Assembly: GCF_000012845.1 (NCBI RefSeq)
Contig: NC_009615.1
Span: forward strand, 3,970,501 to 4,034,500
Reading direction: 5' to 3'
Source: Parabacteroides distasonis ATCC 8503
Lineage (GTDB): Bacteria; Bacteroidota; Bacteroidia; Bacteroidales; Tannerellaceae
DNA: 64,000 bases
The translations under genes were made by a program, and so were the position numbers. Of this stretch, positions 17,634 to 27,217 are shown piece by piece. The notes under the pieces were generated by a model that was not told the origin of the DNA, ran no database searches, and saw nothing but the letters and a program-made list of their open reading frames with translations. The first letter of the stretch is position 1. The number at the start of each line of letters is the position of its first letter.

Positions 17634-20600
17634 ATGAAAAAGAAAAGTAAGGATCAGCGATGGCGTTGGATATGTGCCGGGTCATTATTGCTCGCTTCCT
17701 TAAGTGGCAATCTGGAGGCAAGCGGCCTTTCCCATCCTGATGTAAATCCGATGGAAGTTTCTCAAACGGTAAGAAAATTGCGAGGAACGATCTTGGATAC
17801 GAATGGAACTCCGGTTATCGGTGCGAGTATTTCCGTAAAAGGAACTACTACCGGTACGATCTCTGACATGAATGGTGTATTTACGCTAGATGTGAAAAAT
17901 GGCGATATCTTGGAAATCTCGTTTATCGGCTATCTCTCCCATACGGTTAAGGTCGGTACGCAGACTGATTTGCAGGTTGTCTTGAAAGAGGACACGCAAG
18001 CCTTGGATGAGGTGGTCGTGGTTGGTTATGGCGTCCAGAAGAAGAGCGTGATGACAGCGGCCATAAGCCGGGTCACCTCCGATGATTTGGAGAAGCTGAC
18101 ACCTACCCGGGTAGAGGATGTGTTACGGGGAAAGGTTTCGGGAGTAAGCATTATGCAGAATTCCGGACAACCGGGAGCCGAGTCGAGAGTCCGTATCCGT
18201 GGTACAGGAACTATTAATGATAGTAACCCTTTATATATTGTGGATGGAATGCCACTTGAAGGAGGTGTCGATTATCTGAATCCGCAGGATATACAATCTA
18301 TCGAGGTCTTAAAAGATGCCGCTTCAGCCGCTATCTACGGTTCGCGTGCGGCTAATGGTGTTATTTTGGTTACGACAAAGAGCGGGAAAAAAGGAAAAGC
18401 GGTTGTCAATTATGATTTCTCAATCGGTTGGCAAAATCCTTGGCGAAAAATGTCGGTCTTGAATGCCACCGAATATGAGACAATAATGAATGAGGCTTAC
18501 GTGAATGCCGGGATGGACCCTATTTACGATGATCCTTCGAAAGCTGGTGTAGGGACGAACTGGCAGAATGAGATTTATAACGAGAATGCCCCGATCATGA
18601 ATCATCAAGCGAGCATCAGTGGTGGTGGTGATAAGGGAAGCTATTTCCTTTCTTTTGGTTATTTAGATCAAGAAGGAATTGTTGGAGGAAAAGATAAGTC
18701 GGATTATAAACGATATAGCTTACGTTTCAACAATACCTATAATGTGTTTGAGAATAAGACGAATAAATTCTTCCGTAGTTTCAAGGTCGGTACGAACCTA
18801 GGATATACACGGATCATATCCAAAGGTATTTCGGAGAATGACAACTTCTCCGGCCCGTTGGCAAGTGCGGTGATGACTCCACCGAACGAATCGGTCTATC
18901 TGGAGAATCCTTCGGCGGAAGATCTCGCTTATTACGAAAAAAATTATCCCGGTTATGTCAAGGATGACGAAGGCCGTATTTATAACGTGATCGAAAATCA
19001 AGAGATCGTGAATCCGGTCGCTATGATGCAGACCTTAAACAATAACAAGGACTGGGATAAATTTGTAGGATCTGTTTGGGGTGAATTGGAAGTATTCGAG
19101 AATCTTACGTTTAAGACCTCTCTCTCTACGGATATGGCTTTTTGGGGCGAAAGGAATTGGTTCCCTGTTAGTTATTTGTGTTATATGGTCAAGAATGAGA
19201 AATCGAGGGTGGAGCAAACGATGAATCGTGGCATGAAACTTCTTTGGGAGAATACGTTGAGTTATAAACGTTCGATCGATAAACATAATTTCGCGGTTTT
19301 ACTGGGAACCTCTATGGAACGGTATGATAGTAAAAAGGTAAAGGGAACGGCCTTGAACTTACGAGCGGAAGATGATCATAAAGCGTGGATCGATTTCACC
19401 AATAGTGCCTCTCCCGGCGATCAGCATTCGGAAGGTGGGGCGACGGAGCATCGGATGGCCTCCGTTTTCGGACGATTGAACTATAATTATGACGAAAGGT
19501 ATATGCTTGAGTTAACCCTTCGTCGGGACGGTTCCTCTAACTTCGGCCGGAATAATCAATATGCCTATTTCCCGTCCGTCTCTGCGGGCTGGACGTTGAC
19601 TAACGAGCCTTTCATGGAAAATAAACCGGGATGGTTCGACTTCTTGAAAGTGCGCGGAAGCTGGGGACAGAACGGAAATGAGAAAATCGGATCGTTTGGA
19701 TATACTACGACAATGACCGGAGGAAATAACTATAGTTTCGGGGTAAGCTCGAACGGTGTCATTCATAGCGGAACAAAGCCTACTTCTTTGGCTAATCCTG
19801 ATTTGCGTTGGGAAACATCGGAGCAATTGGACTTTGGATTTGATTCTCGCTTCTTTAATAACTCCCTTTCTTTTAGTTTTGATTGGTTCAAGAAAGATAC
19901 AAAAGACATGTTGATGGAGCGTCCGATACCCCTATATGTGGGAAGTGGCTCGCCTTTATCGAATGTCGGGACATTGACAAACCAAGGTATCGAGCTTGAA
20001 GTCGGTTATAAATTAAGTGTAGATAAAGTGAATCTATCTTTCTTGGCGAATGCTTCTTATGTGAAGAATGAGATCAAGAATCTGGGAAATCAGACGGGAT
20101 ATATTGATAAAGAGAGTTTACCAACTTTAGGTACGGTATCAAGGAACGAAAATGGTTATCCAATCGGTTATTTCTTCGGATACAAGGCAATTGGGGTTTT
20201 CCAGACACAAGAGGAGATCGATAGCTATATCAGTCCTGCTACCGGTAAGCCTATACAACCGAATGCGGCACCCGGTGATACGAAATTTGAGGATTTGAAC
20301 GGAGACGGTGTGATCAGCGATGATAACGAGGACCGTACGATGATAGGCAAGCCTAATCCGGATTGGATGGTTGGACTTACCGTTGCGGCTGATTGGAATG
20401 GCTTTGATTTAAGTGCCTTTTTCCAAGGTTCTTTTGGAGCGGATGTTTTCGATGCGTTACGCCGTTATGAGTTGGCGGCAGTCAATTATACGTCGGATGC
20501 TTTGGAGCGATGGACTGGACCGGGTACCTCCAATTCGATGCCAAGGATTGTGTTAGGTGATACGCCTAAGAACTTCCGTCCGTCTACTTTGTTGGTTCAC

Positions 20601-20831
20601 GATGCTTCTTTCTTGCGCTTACGTAATTTACAGGTAGGTTATACGCTACCGGCTCAGTTGACCCGGAAAGCTTATATACAACGCTTGAGATTTTATGCGT
20701 CGTTCGATAATTTGTTGACTATTACGGGATATAAAGGGATGGACCCGGAAATTGGTTCAACAATGGGTATAGATAAGGGTGTATATCCTCAAGCCCGGGT
20801 TTATACATTTGGATTGAATTTGACATTTTAA
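17634..20831 (+). CDS. SusC/RagA family TonB-linked outer membrane protein
   Basis: This 1065-residue protein has an N-terminal signal segment (about 1-30), a regulatory-like beta domain (RGTILDTNGTPVIGASI, about 49-120), a TonB box-like LDEVVVVGYG, a plug domain (NPLYIVDGMPLEGG; SAAIYGSRAANGVILV) and a barrel ending GLNLTF. It is full length. It is followed 17 bp later by its SusD partner. Together they would bring an oligosaccharide released by the secreted hydrolases into the periplasm. Transcription may come from read-through past the 17539-17559 hairpin or from a promoter I could not locate in 17560-17630. Confidence 0.95.
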   Translation: MKKKSKDQRWRWICAGSLLLASLSGNLEASGLSHPDVNPMEVSQTVRKLRGTILDTNGTPVIGASISVKGTTTGTISDMNGVFTLDVKNGDILEISFIGYLSHTVKVGTQTDLQVVLKEDTQALDEVVVVGYGVQKKSVMTAAISRVTSDDLEKLTPTRVEDVLRGKVSGVSIMQNSGQPGAESRVRIRGTGTINDSNPLYIVDGMPLEGGVDYLNPQDIQSIEVLKDAASAAIYGSRAANGVILVTTKSGKKGKAVVNYDFSIGWQNPWRKMSVLNATEYETIMNEAYVNAGMDPIYDDPSKAGVGTNWQNEIYNENAPIMNHQASISGGGDKGSYFLSFGYLDQEGIVGGKDKSDYKRYSLRFNNTYNVFENKTNKFFRSFKVGTNLGYTRIISKGISENDNFSGPLASAVMTPPNESVYLENPSAEDLAYYEKNYPGYVKDDEGRIYNVIENQEIVNPVAMMQTLNNNKDWDKFVGSVWGELEVFENLTFKTSLSTDMAFWGERNWFPVSYLCYMVKNEKSRVEQTMNRGMKLLWENTLSYKRSIDKHNFAVLLGTSMERYDSKKVKGTALNLRAEDDHKAWIDFTNSASPGDQHSEGGATEHRMASVFGRLNYNYDERYMLELTLRRDGSSNFGRNNQYAYFPSVSAGWTLTNEPFMENKPGWFDFLKVRGSWGQNGNEKIGSFGYTTTMTGGNNYSFGVSSNGVIHSGTKPTSLANPDLRWETSEQLDFGFDSRFFNNSLSFSFDWFKKDTKDMLMERPIPLYVGSGSPLSNVGTLTNQGIELEVGYKLSVDKVNLSFLANASYVKNEIKNLGNQTGYIDKESLPTLGTVSRNENGYPIGYFFGYKAIGVFQTQEEIDSYISPATGKPIQPNAAPGDTKFEDLNGDGVISDDNEDRTMIGKPNPDWMVGLTVAADWNGFDLSAFFQGSFGADVFDALRRYELAAVNYTSDALERWTGPGTSNSMPRIVLGDTPKNFRPSTLLVHDASFLRLRNLQVGYTLPAQLTRKAYIQRLRFYASFDNLLTITGYKGMDPEIGSTMGIDKGVYPQARVYTFGLNLTF

Positions 20832-20848
20832 TCATTAAAATTAGTGTT

Positions 20849-22354
20849 ATGAATAAATATATTTATCTGCTAGCCGTTGTATTCGGACTAAGTAGCTGCA
20901 ATGATTTTTTGGAGTTGTCTCCGACGAATAAGGTTATCGAAACGGATTATTACAAGACACAGGAGGATTTGACCGAGGCATTGGTCGCTGCCTATGACCC
21001 GTTGAAATGGAACGCTTATAATGCGTATAGCTCTTATGAACTGGTTAGTAATATCATGTCGGATGATGCGGAGACCGGTGGATCGACGGTATCGGATCAA
21101 CCGCAGTTGCAACGAGTGAATGATTTTACCAATTGGGTGACACCGACAAACTTACCCGAGGGTTTATGGGGGCGTTCGTATGAGGGTGTAAACCGTGCGA
21201 ATATCGTGATAGAGAAATGCCCTCTTCTTCCGGAGGGGACGATGTCGGCGGAGCTTCGTGATCGTTATGTAGCTGAGGCTCATTTCTTACGTGTATTTTA
21301 TTATTTCCAGTTGTGGCGTTTCTTTGGATACATACCGTATTACGAGACGAATTTGGGATTGGATGATATAACAACTGTCCCTCAATTGCAACCGGATGAG
21401 GTCTATGCGAAGTTAATAGAGGATTTAGATAATAACGTTATTGGGAAGTTACCCAAGGTAGTCCCGGCTAATGAGAAAGGACGAGCTACGAATGGTGCCG
21501 CTATCGCAATGAAAGCACGTATCGTTCTCTATCAGAATGATGATACTAAAATGAAGGAGATCGCCAGCCAATTGAAAGAGCTAATTACCGATCCTGCCTA
21601 TCAATATGACTTGATCCCGGATTATAAAGTCCTTTTTGATGATGAGTATGAGTGGTGCAAAGAATCTGTTTTTGAAGTCAATTATACGGAAATCGGGAAC
21701 TCGAATGACTGGGCAGGCAAGGCCAATCAAGGTAACTCCGATATAATAATGCTAGGAGCCAGAGGTTTGAAAGATCCCAATAATGTGTATGTGGAAGGTT
21801 GGGGGTTTGCGCCTGTAACAAAAGCATTGAATGATGCGTTTTTACCGGATGATCCTAGAAAGTGGACAACGATCATAGATCATGAGGAGTTTAGAGCGGA
21901 AGGCGGAACGATTAGCTCGGATGTGAATCAATATACGGGGTATAGCGTACGCAAATATCATCCTCGTGCAGGGTATTCTTCTACGGTTGGTACGGAAGCG
22001 TTGAATTATAAAAACAATTACCGTGTAATTCGTTTCTCGGACATACTATTAATGGCATCGGAAGCTTTATTGAGAAGTGGAGGTAGCGTTGGCGAGGCAC
22101 AGGATTATTATGCGAGAGTCGTTAAACGTGCGATGGGTGATGATTATAAGGTTCCGACGGTTTCATTGGATAATATCTATAAGGAACGCCGTTATGAGTT
22201 TGCGATGGAAGGTATTCGTTATTGGGATTTAGTACGTACGAACCAAGCGAAAGATTTTATCAAAGGCTGGGATGATACAAAGAAATACTTGCCGATTCCT
22301 CAGTCGGAGATTGATAAGTCGGATGGCCATTTGGTACAGAATCCTCATTTCTAA
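20849..22354 (+). CDS. SusD/RagB family nutrient-binding lipoprotein
   Basis: This 501-residue protein has lipobox GLSSC (Cys17) and the SusD start NDFLELSPTNKV. Tetratricopeptide-like helices (RDRYVAEAHFLRVFYYFQLW) and the C-terminal RagB segment ending KYLPIPQSEID...LVQNPHF are also present. It is the outer-surface lid of the SusC pore at 17634-20831. It closes the sugar-use locus that starts at 10087. A strong terminator follows at 22425. Confidence 0.95.
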   Translation: MNKYIYLLAVVFGLSSCNDFLELSPTNKVIETDYYKTQEDLTEALVAAYDPLKWNAYNAYSSYELVSNIMSDDAETGGSTVSDQPQLQRVNDFTNWVTPTNLPEGLWGRSYEGVNRANIVIEKCPLLPEGTMSAELRDRYVAEAHFLRVFYYFQLWRFFGYIPYYETNLGLDDITTVPQLQPDEVYAKLIEDLDNNVIGKLPKVVPANEKGRATNGAAIAMKARIVLYQNDDTKMKEIASQLKELITDPAYQYDLIPDYKVLFDDEYEWCKESVFEVNYTEIGNSNDWAGKANQGNSDIIMLGARGLKDPNNVYVEGWGFAPVTKALNDAFLPDDPRKWTTIIDHEEFRAEGGTISSDVNQYTGYSVRKYHPRAGYSSTVGTEALNYKNNYRVIRFSDILLMASEALLRSGGSVGEAQDYYARVVKRAMGDDYKVPTVSLDNIYKERRYEFAMEGIRYWDLVRTNQAKDFIKGWDDTKKYLPIPQSEIDKSDGHLVQNPHF

Positions 22355-22424
22355 GAATTGAGCTGTATTTACATTTGTTCATTTTAGGAGAACCTGATAG
22401 CTTTTAATTTGTTGATAATTAGAT

Positions 22425-22461
22425 ATGGATGTGTGATCATTTGTCCACATCCATGTTTTTT
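22425..22461 (+). terminator. terminator of the SusC/SusD operon
   Basis: ATGGATGTG (22425-22433) pairs with CACATCCAT (22446-22454), followed by G and six T's. This is a standard intrinsic terminator 70 bp past the SusD stop. Confidence 0.85.
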
Positions 22462-22616
22462 GTCTTTAAGTAAATAGTTTAAATCGATAAAATATGAGAT
22501 TAAAATAGAGTAATAACGGTACACGAATACCCATTTGCGACCGCTTACGATCCCGTTCGTTGGCTATTCACTTACGGATCCAAAAAGAAGGACATTTCTT
22601 TTTAGATGGGATAGGC

Positions 22617-22646
22617 TTGTATTCCAGATCTTTTTATGTACATTTG
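22617..22646 (+). promoter_or_regulatory. consensus Bacteroidetes promoter for the Rpn-type gene
   Basis: TTG at 22617-22619 and TACATTTG at 22639-22646 are separated by 19 nt, the consensus layout. The start would be near 22653, about 30 bp before the ATG. Confidence 0.75.
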
Positions 22647-22680
22647 AAGCCACCCAATAGTGGGGTAACTAAAACATGAT

Positions 22681-23583
22681 ATGACTATGGAAAAGAAAAC
22701 AGAAAAAGAGGAGAAGTATATGAAGGAATTACAAGATCGATATATCCGTTTCGACTGGGCCATCAAACGCCTACTCCGGCAAAAAGCGAATTTCGGAGTG
22801 CTAGAAGGCTTTCTTACCGTGTTCTTGGGCGAGCAGATCAAGATTGAGGAGATATTGGAGAGTGAGGGAAACCAGCAAATGGCCGATGATAAATTCAATC
22901 GGGTGGATATCAAGGCTAAGAACACAAAGGGAGATATCATCCTTATCGAGATCCAGAATACCCGCGAGCTTTATTATTTGGAACGTGTGCTCTATGGCGT
23001 GGCGAAAGCCGTCACCGAGCATCTTCATTTGGGACAGGACTATTCCGGGGTGAAAAAGGTCTATTCTATCAGTATCCTTTATTTTGATATAGGCGTAGGA
23101 ACCGATTATCTGTATCACGGGCAGAACCAATTTGTCGGCGTGCATACCCATGATCATTTACAGGTAAATACCAAGGAGAGGGGTGCGATCGTCAAGCGTC
23201 TTCCCTCGGAGATCTTTCCGGAGTATATATTGGTCCGGGTGAATGAGTTTGATAAGGTGGCCGTGACCCCCTTGGAGGAATGGGTGCGATACTTGAAAGA
23301 TGGGATCATAACTTCCGGAACGACAGCCCCCGGCTTGGAAGAGGCACGAGAGAAATTACGCTATTACTCAATGTCTCCCGAGGAACGTTATGCTTATGAC
23401 GAACATCTGAATGCGATTATGATCCAGAATGACGTGTTGAGCACTGCTAAGTTTGAAGGACGGGAAGAAGGCCGTGCGGAAGAACGTCTAGAAACAGCTC
23501 GGCGTATGCGGTCTGATGGGCTTTCGATGGAAATGGTCGTGCGTTATACTGGTTTGTCAGAGGAGGAAATAAATAATTTATGA
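22681..23583 (+). CDS. Rpn-family recombination-promoting nuclease / PDDEXK family transposase-like protein
   Basis: This 300-residue cytoplasmic protein matches the PD-(D/E)XK 'Rpn/putative transposase' family (PF12784-like). The nuclease core is visible as NRVDIKAKNTKGDIILIEIQ (Asp, then E-x-Q after the central strands), with a family-typical start DRYIRFDWAIKRLLRQ. The C-terminal coiled part (EGREEGRAEERLETARRM) is typical too. Family members cut DNA and raise recA-independent recombination in E. coli. They are common as scattered single genes in Bacteroidales. No inverted repeats bound it here, so it is not a complete IS. A Met at 22684 is an alternative start. Confidence 0.88.
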   Translation: MTMEKKTEKEEKYMKELQDRYIRFDWAIKRLLRQKANFGVLEGFLTVFLGEQIKIEEILESEGNQQMADDKFNRVDIKAKNTKGDIILIEIQNTRELYYLERVLYGVAKAVTEHLHLGQDYSGVKKVYSISILYFDIGVGTDYLYHGQNQFVGVHTHDHLQVNTKERGAIVKRLPSEIFPEYILVRVNEFDKVAVTPLEEWVRYLKDGIITSGTTAPGLEEAREKLRYYSMSPEERYAYDEHLNAIMIQNDVLSTAKFEGREEGRAEERLETARRMRSDGLSMEMVVRYTGLSEEEINNL

Positions 23584-23622
23584 TATCCTTGGGGCTTTGC
23601 TAGCGGAGCAGGATCGGTTCTT

Positions 23623-24528
23623 TTAAGTTCTTGGCCTGCTCCTCGGATGATGTTCCAGTATCTCTTTGCGAAGGAATTCCCGGTCGATATGTGTATATAT
23701 CTCGGTGGTGGTGATTTTCTCATGCCCCAGCATCTCTTGGATAGCGCGTAAGTTGGCGCCGCCTTCCAGCAAGTGGGTGGCGAAAGAATGACGGAAGGTA
23801 TGGGGACTTACGTTTTTATGGATACCGGCGGCCTCCGTCTGTTGCTTGATGATATGAAATACCATGATACGGGAGAGGGCCGTTCCTCGCCGGCTTAGAA
23901 ATAAAATATCCTCGAAGCCTTTTTTAACCACGACCGAATTCCGGTCATACAGATAGTTTTTAATTTCCCGCAAAGCAACTTCGGAGATAGGAACAAGCCG
24001 TTGTTTGCTTCCTTTACCCTCTACCCGGATGAAACCTTCCTTGGGATATATATCCGAATAACGCAGGCCAGTAAGCTCCGATACGCGCAGTCCGCAACTA
24101 TATAAAACCTCCAGCATCGCACGGTTCCGCTGTCCCTCGGGAAGCGTGAGGTCTATCGTGTCGAGAATGCTATTTATCTCGTTGACGGTTAATACTTCCG
24201 GCAGCTTCAATCCGATCTTGGGAGACTCTAACAATTCGGTCGGATCATTTGTTATATAATTGTCAAGCAATAAGAAACGATAGAACGATTTGATACCCGA
24301 GATGATGCGTGCTTGCGATCGGGGATGGATGCCGATGTCACGTAATTGGGCGATGAACTGTTGCAAGTCGTCGTAGCTGATCTCCTTAACGTCCTTTTTC
24401 TCATCCTCTGCGAAACGTAGCAATTTGTCAAGATCTGTCAAATAGGCGTCGATGGAGTTGGCTGAGAGCGATTTTTCTAATCGTAAATAGGTGTTATATC
24501 GGTTTATTATATCTTTTCCTTGTCGCAT
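23623..24528 (-). CDS. xerD: site-specific tyrosine recombinase XerD
   Basis: This 301-residue protein has an N-terminal SAM-like core-binding domain (about 1-88) and a catalytic domain. The active-site set Arg148 (CGLRVSE), Lys172 (GKGSKQR), His243 and Arg246 (SPHTFRHSF), His269 (LGHEKI) and nucleophile Tyr278 (TEIYTH) is complete. With XerC it resolves chromosome dimers at dif. It is divergent from aroQ over 101 bp. Length and motifs are those of housekeeping XerD rather than of an element-borne integrase. Confidence 0.93.
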   Translation of the reverse strand: MRQGKDIINRYNTYLRLEKSLSANSIDAYLTDLDKLLRFAEDEKKDVKEISYDDLQQFIAQLRDIGIHPRSQARIISGIKSFYRFLLLDNYITNDPTELLESPKIGLKLPEVLTVNEINSILDTIDLTLPEGQRNRAMLEVLYSCGLRVSELTGLRYSDIYPKEGFIRVEGKGSKQRLVPISEVALREIKNYLYDRNSVVVKKGFEDILFLSRRGTALSRIMVFHIIKQQTEAAGIHKNVSPHTFRHSFATHLLEGGANLRAIQEMLGHEKITTTEIYTHIDREFLRKEILEHHPRSRPRT

Positions 24529-24566
24529 TGTCGGTATGTCGTTATGAATGTGTCAAATAAAATCCT

Positions 24567-24574
24567 TACCTTTG
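24567..24574 (+). promoter_or_regulatory. -7 box for aroQ
   Basis: TACCTTTG at 24567-24574 fits the -7 consensus, giving a start near 24581 and a ~49-nt leader. No TTG lies at -33. Confidence 0.6.
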
Positions 24575-24603
24575 CCGGATAATTCCGGCCTCAACGGGCG
24601 GTA

Positions 24604-24611
24604 CAAAGGTA
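24604..24611 (-). promoter_or_regulatory. -7 box for xerD
   Basis: TACCTTTG on the minus strand (plus strand CAAAGGTA at 24604-24611) would start transcription near 24597, about 70 bp before the xerD ATG. Its transcript would overlap that of aroQ. Confidence 0.6.
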
Positions 24612-24629
24612 ATAAACTTACAATTAAGA

Positions 24630-25046
24630 ATGAAGAAGATTCAGATCATCAATGGCCCTAATTTGAATCTGTTGGGCAAGCGAGAACCGACAGTATACGG
24701 AAATGCCTCGTTCGAGGACTATTTGAGCGAGTTACGTGCCCGCTTTCCTCAGTGTGAGATATCTTATTATCAAAGTAATGTGGAAGGAGAGATAATTAAC
24801 AAGATCCATGAGGTGGGTTTTGAATATGACGGTATCGTGTTGAACGCCGGCGCTTATACGCATACTTCCATTGCGTTGCACGATGCTATCAAGGCGGTTA
24901 CTACGCCAGTCGTGGAAGTGCATATCTCGAATGTGCATGCCCGTGAATCGTTTCGTCATGTGTCGATGATATCGGCGGCATGCAGGGGAGTGATTCTTGG
25001 GTTTGGGCTGGATTCGTATCGGTTGGCGATCGAATCGTTTATGTGA
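24630..25046 (+). CDS. aroQ: type II 3-dehydroquinate dehydratase
   Basis: This 138-residue protein has the family start INGPNLNLLGKREPTVYG, with catalytic Tyr in TVYG and Arg in the flexible lid, and the conserved EVHISNVHARESFRHVS motif with the catalytic His. It converts 3-dehydroquinate to 3-dehydroshikimate in aromatic amino acid synthesis, in the cytoplasm as a dodecamer. Length is typical. It is followed by pyk after 60 bp on the same strand. Confidence 0.97.
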   Translation: MKKIQIINGPNLNLLGKREPTVYGNASFEDYLSELRARFPQCEISYYQSNVEGEIINKIHEVGFEYDGIVLNAGAYTHTSIALHDAIKAVTTPVVEVHISNVHARESFRHVSMISAACRGVILGFGLDSYRLAIESFM

Positions 25047-25106
25047 TAGAAGGTTTAGAAGGTTATCAAATAGAATTAATAATTAGGTTATAATAATTTA
25101 AGGTAT

Positions 25107-26564
25107 ATGTTAAAGCATACGAAGATTGTTGCTACAGTTTCCGACCAGCGCTGCGACGTTGCGTTCGTTGAGGCGTTATATAAAGCGGGAATGAATGTGG
25201 TGCGCCTGAATACGGCTCACATGATGGAAGAGGGGTTGACCCGTGTGGTAAATAACGTCCGTACAGTATCCGACCGTATCGGTATCTTGATGGATACAAA
25301 GGGGCCGGAAGTACGTACCACGACGACGGTAAACAAGGAACCGATCCCTTTCAAGACTGGAGAGATCGTGAAGGTAATCGGTAATCCCGATCAGGAAACT
25401 TCGCATGATTGTATTTGTGTGTCATATAAGAATTTCGTGAACGACTTGGCGATTGGCAGCGACATCCTTATCGATGATGGTGATCTGGAAATGAAGGTTA
25501 CCGGGAAATCCGGCGATTGTTTGCTTTGCGAGATCCAGAATGACGCTACGCTAGGTAGCCGCAAGAGCGTGAATGTGCCGGGCGTACGTATCAATTTGCC
25601 TTCGTTGACTGAGAAAGACCGTAATAATATCCTTTGGGCGATCGATCATGATCTCGATTTTATCGCTCACTCATTTGTTCGCAACAAACAGGACGTATTG
25701 GATATCCAACGTATCTTGGACGAGCGTAACAGCCCTATCAAGATTATCGCTAAGATCGAGAATCAAGAGGGTGTAGACAATATCGAGGAGATTTTGGAAG
25801 TGGCTTATGGCGTTATGATCGCTCGTGGTGACTTGGGTATCGAGGTTCCGGCCGAGAAGATCCCGGGTATCCAGCGTATGCTGATCCGTAAATGCGTGGA
25901 GGTGAAGAAGCCGGTTATCGTGGCTACGCAAATGCTTCATTCCATGATTAATAATCCTCGTCCTACTCGTGCCGAGGTTACGGATATCGCCAACGCTATT
26001 TATTATCGTACGGATGCTTTGATGTTAAGCGGTGAGACGGCTTATGGAAAATATCCGATCGAGGCGGTACAGACCATGACGAAAGTGGCTCGTGAAGCCG
26101 AGAAGACCAAGCTTTCCGCGAATGATATCCGTGTGCCGATCGAGGGGAATGATTTAGACGTAACTTCTTTCTTGGCGAAACAAGCTGTTAAGTCTTCTTC
26201 TAAATTACATGTGAAGGCGATTATCACGGATAGTTACACGGGTCGTACGGCACGTTATCTGGCCGCTTTCCGCGGAACCTCTACTGTGTTCGCTATATGC
26301 TATAATCCTCGTGTGATGCGTATGTTGGGTCTTTCTTATGGGGTATGGGCGGTTCATCAGCCGTACAACGACAGCCGTAGGGGATATTTCTATGATGCGT
26401 TGAACCAGCTGATCCATAGCGGACGTATCACTCGCAACGATATGGTAGCGTATTTGAGCGGTAGCTTCGGCGAAGGTGGCGGTACCAGCTTTTTGGAGAT
26501 TAACAACGTAGGAAAGGTGCTGGATGCCGGCACGCAATATCAGTTGCCTACTTTTAAAGAGTAA
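25107..26564 (+). CDS. pyk: pyruvate kinase
   Basis: This 485-residue protein has the N-terminal KHTKIVATVS, the A-domain segments GMNVVRLNTAH and MDTKGPEVRT, the catalytic-lysine motif IKIIAKIENQEG, the PYK signature MIARGDLGIEVP and KPVIVATQML, and a C-terminal allosteric domain. It makes pyruvate and ATP from phosphoenolpyruvate. Length is standard. It is followed by an O-methyltransferase gene 5 bp later, so it heads or sits in an operon with rbfA and a LolC/E-like gene. Confidence 0.97.
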   Translation: MLKHTKIVATVSDQRCDVAFVEALYKAGMNVVRLNTAHMMEEGLTRVVNNVRTVSDRIGILMDTKGPEVRTTTTVNKEPIPFKTGEIVKVIGNPDQETSHDCICVSYKNFVNDLAIGSDILIDDGDLEMKVTGKSGDCLLCEIQNDATLGSRKSVNVPGVRINLPSLTEKDRNNILWAIDHDLDFIAHSFVRNKQDVLDIQRILDERNSPIKIIAKIENQEGVDNIEEILEVAYGVMIARGDLGIEVPAEKIPGIQRMLIRKCVEVKKPVIVATQMLHSMINNPRPTRAEVTDIANAIYYRTDALMLSGETAYGKYPIEAVQTMTKVAREAEKTKLSANDIRVPIEGNDLDVTSFLAKQAVKSSSKLHVKAIITDSYTGRTARYLAAFRGTSTVFAICYNPRVMRMLGLSYGVWAVHQPYNDSRRGYFYDALNQLIHSGRITRNDMVAYLSGSFGEGGGTSFLEINNVGKVLDAGTQYQLPTFKE

Positions 26565-26569
26565 GAGGA

Positions 26570-27205
26570 ATGTTTACGGGCGAGATTGATGCGTATATTC
26601 TTTCTCATATAGATGAAGAAGGGGATTTGCTGTCGGCGTTGAATCGCGACGCCAATGTGAACCTTCTCCGTCCGCGTATGCTATCCGGGCATTTGCAGGG
26701 TAGGATATTGAAGATGTTTTGCCGGATGATTCGTCCGAGAAGAGTCTTGGAGATCGGGACTTATACGTCTTATGCCACTTTGTGTATGGCGGAAGGCATG
26801 GAAGAGGGGGCATTGATCCATACGATCGAGATCAATGACGAGATGGAGGATTTTATCATGAAATATCTTTCCCGCTCGCTACATAAGGACAAGATAAAAG
26901 TCCATTTTGGGGATGCGATGGAGATTATCCCCCGTTTGGATGAGACGTTCGATATGGTTTTTATCGATGCCGACAAACGCCTGTATTCCGAGTATTATGA
27001 TTTGGTATTCCCGATGGTCCGTCCGGGCGGCTTGATTCTCGCGGATAATACGCTTTGGGACGGTAAAGTGGTAGAAGAAGTGCATCCTTCCGATAAACAA
27101 ACGAAGGGAATACTGGTTTTTAATGAAAAGGTTAAGCAAGACGATCGGGTAGAGAAGGTGATCCTCCCTTTACGTGACGGCTTGACGATGATCTGGAAAA
27201 AGTAA
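26570..27205 (+). CDS. class I SAM-dependent O-methyltransferase (methyltransferase family 3)
   Basis: This 211-residue protein has the SAM-binding motif VLEIGTYTSYATLCMAEG (about 61-78), the acidic motif IHTIEIND, DMVFIDADKRLY (metal-binding Asp) and GGLILADNTLWDG. This is the catechol/caffeoyl-CoA O-methyltransferase-like family. The bacterial substrate is usually unknown; some members act on tRNA hydroxyuridine (TrmR-like). It lies between pyk and rbfA, and a tRNA role would suit the translation neighbour rbfA, but this is inference. Confidence 0.9.
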   Translation: MFTGEIDAYILSHIDEEGDLLSALNRDANVNLLRPRMLSGHLQGRILKMFCRMIRPRRVLEIGTYTSYATLCMAEGMEEGALIHTIEINDEMEDFIMKYLSRSLHKDKIKVHFGDAMEIIPRLDETFDMVFIDADKRLYSEYYDLVFPMVRPGGLILADNTLWDGKVVEEVHPSDKQTKGILVFNEKVKQDDRVEKVILPLRDGLTMIWKK

Positions 27206-27217
27206 ATAATAAAGCGT

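Larger units (their letters stand above)
22355..22680 (+). other. intergenic region between SusD and the Rpn-type gene
   Basis: These 326 bp contain the SusD terminator (22425-22461), a second AT hairpin (AAAAAGAA/TTCTTTTT, about 22579-22601) and the promoter of the next gene (22617-22646). No further gene is seen. Confidence 0.7.

Noticed and set aside
22681..23583. Insertion sequence around the Rpn-type gene
   Set aside because: No terminal inverted repeats or target duplications were seen. The gene has its own consensus promoter and looks like a stand-alone nuclease gene.
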